Source: Tieghemiomyces parasiticus (Eukaryota > Kickxellomycota > Dimargaritomycetes > Dimargaritales > Dimargaritaceae). From it: a stretch of 24,291 nucleotides of DNA. Below the pieces are notes generated by a model, which saw nothing but the letters and a program-made list of their open reading frames with translations, was not told the DNA's origin and searched no databases. Below are positions 19,949 through 24,291 of the stretch, piece by piece. The DNA is taken from NCBI GenBank assembly GCA_027575765.1, contig JANBPT010000744.1:1-24291 (forward strand), read 5' to 3'. The stretch's first letter is position 1. Every line of letters begins with the position of its first letter. The translations under genes and the position numbers were made by a program.

Positions 19949-20357
19949 CTTGTCCATTGTCTCTACCCCATTGGCTACCTCCCCAAACACATGACTGATG
20001 GAGCTGCCAGGTTCAACATTTGCACAGAAGTCACCACCACTGTTGAACCAGGTAAGATGGCCCATATGCCCACTGACCTGGCCCTAGAAGTCCCAGAAAA
20101 TCTCTGTGGTATTCTCCATGAGCACAGCTCATTAGGACTACAAGGACTTGCCATATATAGAGGTGTCATTGATGAGGACTACCACAGAAAAATTTTGGTA
20201 ATCCTACACAACCTCTCCCACTCCCCAGTTACCATCCAGGCTGGACAATGCTGTGTGCAGCTTATCTTACAATGCTATGAGGTCCCTGAAGTACAAGAGG
20301 TAACCCAATTGGAGTCAACTGCCCACAGCACAGGCAAATTTGGTTCCATCAATGCTC
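19949..20357 (+). pseudogene. dUTPase domain within retrotransposon pol, decayed
   Basis: dUTPase splits dUTP to dUMP and pyrophosphate and limits uracil in cDNA. All five family motifs can be located in order in the frame starting at 19718 (residue numbers from there): motif 1 GAARFNIC (95-102), motif 2 HSSLGLQGLAIY (136-147), motif 3 GVIDEDY (149-155, intact), motif 4 GQCCVQLI (176-183), motif 5 HSTGKFGS (203-210). PEVQEV after motif 4 is also typical. The usual motif-1 Asp is Asn, and the Arg of motifs 2, 4 and 5 is His, Cys and His. Each change fits one transition in a CG. It lies in frame between RNase H and integrase. It is unlikely to be active. A host-type dUTPase inserted by chance is unlikely given the continuous frame. 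Confidence 0.85.
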
Positions 20358-20539
20358 ATGTCAACCTGGTCCAATTCCCCAAGGAGTCCATTGACCAAGC
20401 CTAGCATGAAGATGAAGATTGCACCAAAATCCTCTGCCAGCTCCAAGGACGTACCCAAGCCACCCTCCCTGGTTGAGATCATACCTTTTGTGTTTGCCAT
20501 GGCCTACTGCACCAGATTGTCCAGGGTAATCATTGCCTA

Positions 20540-21250
20540 GTGGTACCAGTTACCCTGTGTGATGCCCTTCTCCAAGTTACTCACAATGTCCCTGGCACCA
20601 GACACATGGGTATTGATAATACTCAGGAGTGACTCTGCACATAATACTGCTGGCCCTGGTTGGCCCAGGACATCTGCAATTATGTCAAGTTGTGTACCAT
20701 CTGCCAACAGCACTAGCCTGCCCACCATGATGCCCCAGCTATTGAGATCCCCAAGTCTGGCCCTTTGACTGTGTTGGTATTGACATTGTAGGACTGCTCT
20801 TGCCCACCAAGAACAATAATCAATTATCATTGTGGCCATTGATTGCTTCACTTGGTGGTCCATTGCCCATGCCATATCCACCATTGACAGACCTATGGTT
20901 GCCCAGTTCCTTGTGGACATTGTGGTTACCATACATGGGTGTCTGTGTGTGCTCATGTCCAATTGTGGTACACAATTTGTATTTAAGCTCCTCTGGCAAG
21001 TCTGCACCTTGTTTGGGCTCAACCATTGCCCCACCACCATGTACCACCCACATGCTAATGGTGCCATGGTCCAAGTTATCCACCCAGGCAAGCTGCAGCC
21101 CAGCCACACTGGCCCTGTCAAAATTTTTGGCACTGGCCTTGGGCATTTCTACAATATTGCCCCACTGTGTTCAACCAATGCCAAAGCCAGGAACATGTGC
21201 ACATGTCCAAGCTGGTCCTATTTGTTGATCACCACAAGGACAAGGCCTAA
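20540..21250 (+). pseudogene. Retrotransposon integrase (zinc domain, core, GPY/F end), broken
   Basis: The zinc domain reads THNVPGTRHMGIDNT, WPWLAQDICNYVKLCTICQQ (His-His-Cys-Cys kept) with internal stops. The core has GPFDCVGIDIVG with the first catalytic Asp, then, after a one-base frame change near 20820, VAIDCFTWW, LMSNCGTQF and MYHPHANGAMVQ. In the latter two the second catalytic Asp is Asn and the Glu position reads Gln. The end (KLQPSHTGPVKIFGTG; MSKLVLFVDHHKDK in another frame) resembles the GPY/F region of Ty3/gypsy integrases. It would have joined element cDNA to the chromosome; it is dead here. Confidence 0.82.
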
Positions 21251-21307
21251 AATTGGTTGGGAGCAATGAGGTGCCCTAAACCACTTATCCCATCAGTTAT
21301 GGCATTT

Positions 21308-21750
21308 TGATCTTTTTCCCCTTTCCACTAGCCTATTCCATATTCCATATTCCCTTGTAGCAATGCCAACCTTCCTGATCTACCAGATGGTTTCTTCCAC
21401 TTTGACAGGCGTCCCCACCTCTTTCCTTTTAGGGCCCCACTTCTTCCATTATTCTTCTTGTTGATCTGGCAGTTGCACAGCTGTTTTCATATTTGCTCTG
21501 GTGCTGGCCCCACCTTGTATTATAGTCCTTGGGCTTTCCTGACCCAACCAATAGCCATGGTGAAGGATACAGGATGACTTTCCATATAAAAGATCCTCAA
21601 GGTCACTACATAATAAACAATAGCTTATCACTGACAACCAGTTTCATCATCACCTTCCCATTCTCTTGCAAGTCACCTCAGTTTACTAGCCTTTTGCCTC
21701 TTAGTCCTTAGCCATAGATTCCTCTAGGGTAGCTTTTCCCAACAACAGGA
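21308..21750 (+). repeat. Right arm of the inverted repeat, second part
   Basis: Homologous to 17212-17640 on the minus strand. The open frame holds NANLPDLPDGFFHFDRRP, as in the left arm. The outer end, CAACAACAGG, is followed by a purine-rich run (AGGAGGGAAGGGAGGGAG, 21746-21763) that could be a polypurine tract. No LTR follows that resembles 18391-18802. Confidence 0.75.
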
Positions 21751-21752
21751 GG

Positions 21753-24244
21753 GAAGGGAGGGAGTTTATATGGTCAAGGGCGAAAGCCCTCCCTATGCTC
21801 ACACAGGTGGTTGTATATTGTTGGATCTTTACTTGGTTGTTGGCGGGAGAGTGGGCATTGCGAGTACGGAATTGGAGGAGCCCTGCCTATTGACACAACG
21901 GAATTCTTACCACGTGTATAATTTGCTACTCAACACCAGGGTATTCTGACCTGCTACTTGTGAAGGGATATTACTTGTTGTTAAATTTGGATCTGACTAC
22001 TACTCAAACGAGAAGTAGTCAGGTGAAAAATTGTCTCATCCTGCTGAGAGTGTGCCCACCAAACGGAATTCTTTAGTAAAAGGCGAAAGAATTATCCGAT
22101 GAGTATGGTGAGCACCAGGATGGATATTGCGCCGTTCATGGGTGGGCTCAGGTGCCTTTTAAGTAGGTCCTCAGCTGCTCATCCCCTTTGGTTGTGGGAT
22201 GCTCTGCCGCAATTTTTTGAAGCTTAGCGTATTACCGCCTACTATTTACCTGTCAATGGTAGAGAGGCCTGTACCTCCCAAGGACATCTAAGGGGGGAGA
22301 TATTTGATGTCAGGGGTAGAGTGGGGGGCTAATTTGACCAAGGGTATGGGATCAATCTCAGTGGTGAGTAGTGGAGCAGCCAAAAAGGACCACGGTCATT
22401 ATGAAAGAGTGCATTGTCAATGCGTGATGCACACTCTTGTGTGAATATTAGATGATCTTGTAGTATAGGTATTTGTGCTATATCCTTCAATTCCTGTTTT
22501 GTAGGTGCAGCCTTGCCATAAGAATGCAACCAGGGGTTGCCCAAAGCGACGGCCAGGACCTACAGTACAAGAGGCGCTTATGGCATCAGTACCCTATCAA
22601 GATTGGTATACCCCGTTTAATCCTAACAATATAGATGCAAATGAGAGTCCGGTTCACCAAAATGTGGACCCCTGCACCTCTTCCGATGGACCCTGGGGTT
22701 TCCCTGAGGGAACTGCCCGGGGTTACTGTGGAACACTGCGGAAGGCCTTCCTGCCCTCGATTACCCAATGACAATAGCAGTTTAATGACCACCCTTGTCT
22801 TTACTTCTTATCTGGATGCTACTTTTAGTTTCTTGCTTGGAAGCCTACACCTGAGCTAGGATAGCCCTGAGCATAACTACCTTCTGTATATTTACTACAC
22901 TCACTCACTGAAGACGGCTACGTTTATGATCCCAGCTAACCGTCCCCTTCAGCCCGCTTCAAACCACCCCTTTCTCTTTACACTTACAAGATGTGGAATA
23001 AGCAATGTGTCTGAATGGAACAAAGTCCTTGCACCATACACTAGGTGCTAAATTGTCGGGATCAATACACATCATCATAACCACGCACTGACAATGTTTA
23101 TGATTAATCTATGGCCAGCTTGTTTCAATATAACACAAAGATTGTGGTCGGTATACTGAGGCACTAGCAACTCGCATCTTGGTCAAATGCAGCCCATGTG
23201 ATATTCAAGCCTCGCTACTCTCTGCCTCACCCATACAAGCTCGACATGGCGTAAGGTGAAGGTGACAATGCTTTGGATATGTTTGGACCTTTCCTTTGGC
23301 CGCCTAGTCACGCAGGTGTCTCATTGTCTGTGCATGCAAGTTTTCCGGGGAAGGCAGCTGCTCAACGCAGGCTCGTCGCAGATGAGGCCAAGGGAACCGT
23401 AGCTCGCCTACTAGTTTGCGCTTCATTGCATCATCAGATATGCAACCGTATTGGAAGTTGTTGGCGCCCAAACCAGTGACGGCCAATCCTCCACCACCTC
23501 GACGAGGTCTCACACTAGACCAGGAACCACCCTTCCACACCACACCCATTACGACCAAGACAGCCATTCAAGAAACCCCTAGCACACTAGCATCGGCTAT
23601 ATAAGCCAATATTTTCCTTGTTATCATGACCTTTATATTATTTTTACGCACTATCGATTGAACTTCAATGAAGCAAGAACCACCAGAGTCTGGATAACCA
23701 CAGAAGTGTAATAGGAAATATCCAACAGGATCAGGTTTATCGGAAAGAAGCATATATAGGAAAAGATGCATACGAGTAGAAGATTGTGGTTGCATCCGTC
23801 CCCGATTCCGAGACGGCTCTTTTCACAGCTTGAGTATTTGTGGGGTTGGGTTATCTGTGGTCTGTGGTTGTCCAGCTGTACCGGATTTCGTTGAAGCAAA
23901 GGCGTATGGCCGGGAAGTGCTAGTCGCTGAGGGAGGGATGAAAATAGGCCGTGGTCATCAGTTTACAAGTGGCTCAATAAGTGGCTGTGGGAGAGGAAGG
24001 GGTAAGAATTAAGCAAGGGGTGCTTGCGGAAGCTTGAAGGTACATGGGCTTGCTGTGGCGCCTAGTGAACAACAGCAATTTGGGACAGGACAAGTATAGA
24101 CATATGGCTTTATTTTCACATATTCAAAACGGTGCCATTAACGACAGAAATATCGTACTGTGGGATCGCGGTGGACTCGGCCGCCAATCCAGGCGCAGGT
24201 TAATGGACCGTAGAAGGTGCCGGTTGCAGGAGGGGAGGGCAGAC
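21753..24244. other. Stretch with no confident gene; normal CG content
   Basis: CG dinucleotides become frequent again at about 21780. Apart from the possible exon at 22329-22559, only short, unrecognised frames occur, for example 22505-22771 plus (DWYTPFNPNNIDANESPV) and 23304-23567 minus. TATATAAG lies at about 23598 on the plus strand with no clear gene after it. On the minus strand AATAAA (24109-24114) lies about 130 nt beyond the stop of the gene at the window end and is probably its polyadenylation signal. Confidence 0.4.
22329..22559 (-). CDS. Possible last exon of an unknown protein
   Basis: An open frame of 76 codons ends in TAG and reads GNPWLHSYGKAAPTKQELKD, then QECASRIDNALFHNDRGPFW. 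No ATG starts it, but an acceptor CTGTAG (AG at 22560-22561) with TACTGAT about 30 nt upstream would begin it in frame. Amino-acid composition looks natural. No family is recognised and no upstream exon was found. Confidence 0.25.
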   Translation of the reverse strand, partial: VLAVALGNPWLHSYGKAAPTKQELKDIAQIPILQDHLIFTQECASRIDNALFHNDRGPFWLLHYSPLRLIPYPWSN

Positions 24245-24291
24245 TTATTCGGCAGGAGGGGCAGCAGGGGCAGCCTTCTTCTTCTTCTTGG
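24245..24291 (-). CDS. 3' end of an unidentified gene with a Lys/Ala/Pro-rich C-terminus
   Basis: The minus strand reads KKKKKAAPAAPPAE and TAA at 24245-24247; the gene continues past the window. Such tails occur on ribosomal proteins, histone H1-like and other basic nuclear or RNA-binding proteins, so no product can be named. AATAAA about 130 nt downstream supports a real 3' end. Confidence 0.5.
   Translation of the reverse strand, partial: KKKKKAAPAAPPAE

Larger units (their letters stand above)
19494..21269 (+). mobile_element. Ty3/gypsy-type pol remnant: RNase H - dUTPase - integrase
   Basis: The order is RNase H, a linker, dUTPase, H2C2 zinc domain, integrase core, and a GPY/F-like end (KLQPSHTGPVKIFG near 21090). 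Reverse transcriptase and protease are missing; the left edge abuts repeat copy 4. RNase H, dUTPase and the zinc domain share one reading frame, broken by stops (TGA 19712, TAG 20402 and others at 20600-20730). The integrase core is in another frame after about 20820. It is not functional. It lies within the right arm of the inverted repeat, so it is either an insertion or the part that the left arm lost. Confidence 0.85.

Noticed and set aside
20537..21146. Minus-strand frames of 198 and 108 codons across the integrase
   Set aside because: They are shadows of the CpG-depleted integrase on the other strand, where recognisable motifs lie.

Overview
The window looks like nuclear DNA of a filamentous, probably early-diverging fungus. 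The grounds are a C-14 sterol reductase of ergosterol synthesis, a velvet-type protein, an NRPS fragment, a GPI-anchored Cys-rich protein, eukaryotic start contexts (CCACCATG, GGCACCATGAG), and introns with GTAAGT donors and TACTAAC branch sites. The lineage is an inference; nothing here fixes the species.

Layout. 1-690: 3' end of an NRPS (end of an adenylation domain plus a carrier domain), then unclear, possibly decayed coding DNA to about 1.5 kb. 1.9-3.5 kb: a CpG-poor block with one copy of a 132/133-bp repeat. 3.95-4.4 kb (minus): small secreted Cys-rich protein. 6.38-7.5 kb (plus): ketopantoate reductase (pantothenate/CoA synthesis). 10.3-11.7 kb (minus): C-14 sterol reductase. 13.6-14.95 kb (minus): velvet-domain protein split by an 863-nt intron. 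14.9-15.8 kb (minus): exons or remains of a PCI-domain protein (Csn12/PCID2 type). 17.2-21.75 kb: a strongly CpG-depleted repeat island. 21.75-24.2 kb: no recognisable gene. 24.245 kb to the end (minus): the Lys/Ala/Pro-rich C-terminus of a gene that continues beyond the window.

The repeat island is the most interesting part. It holds two diverged copies of one sequence in opposite orientation, with an LTR-like segment between them. The left copy is interrupted by a 369-bp palindromic element flanked by a 5-bp duplication (CATGT); its pre-insertion site can be read from the other copy. The right copy is interrupted by about 2.1 kb holding two more 133-bp repeats (one with a perfect ATTAT duplication) and a broken Ty3/gypsy-type pol encoding RNase H, dUTPase, then integrase. 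A dUTPase between RNase H and integrase is the arrangement of non-primate lentiviruses and is unusual for a retrotransposon. Many of the lost active-site residues and at least one stop fit single CpG transitions, so methylation-linked decay is the simplest reading.

The host genes do not form an obvious pathway cluster; they look like scattered single genes separated by long gene-poor stretches. All domain calls come from reading motifs by eye, without database searches.
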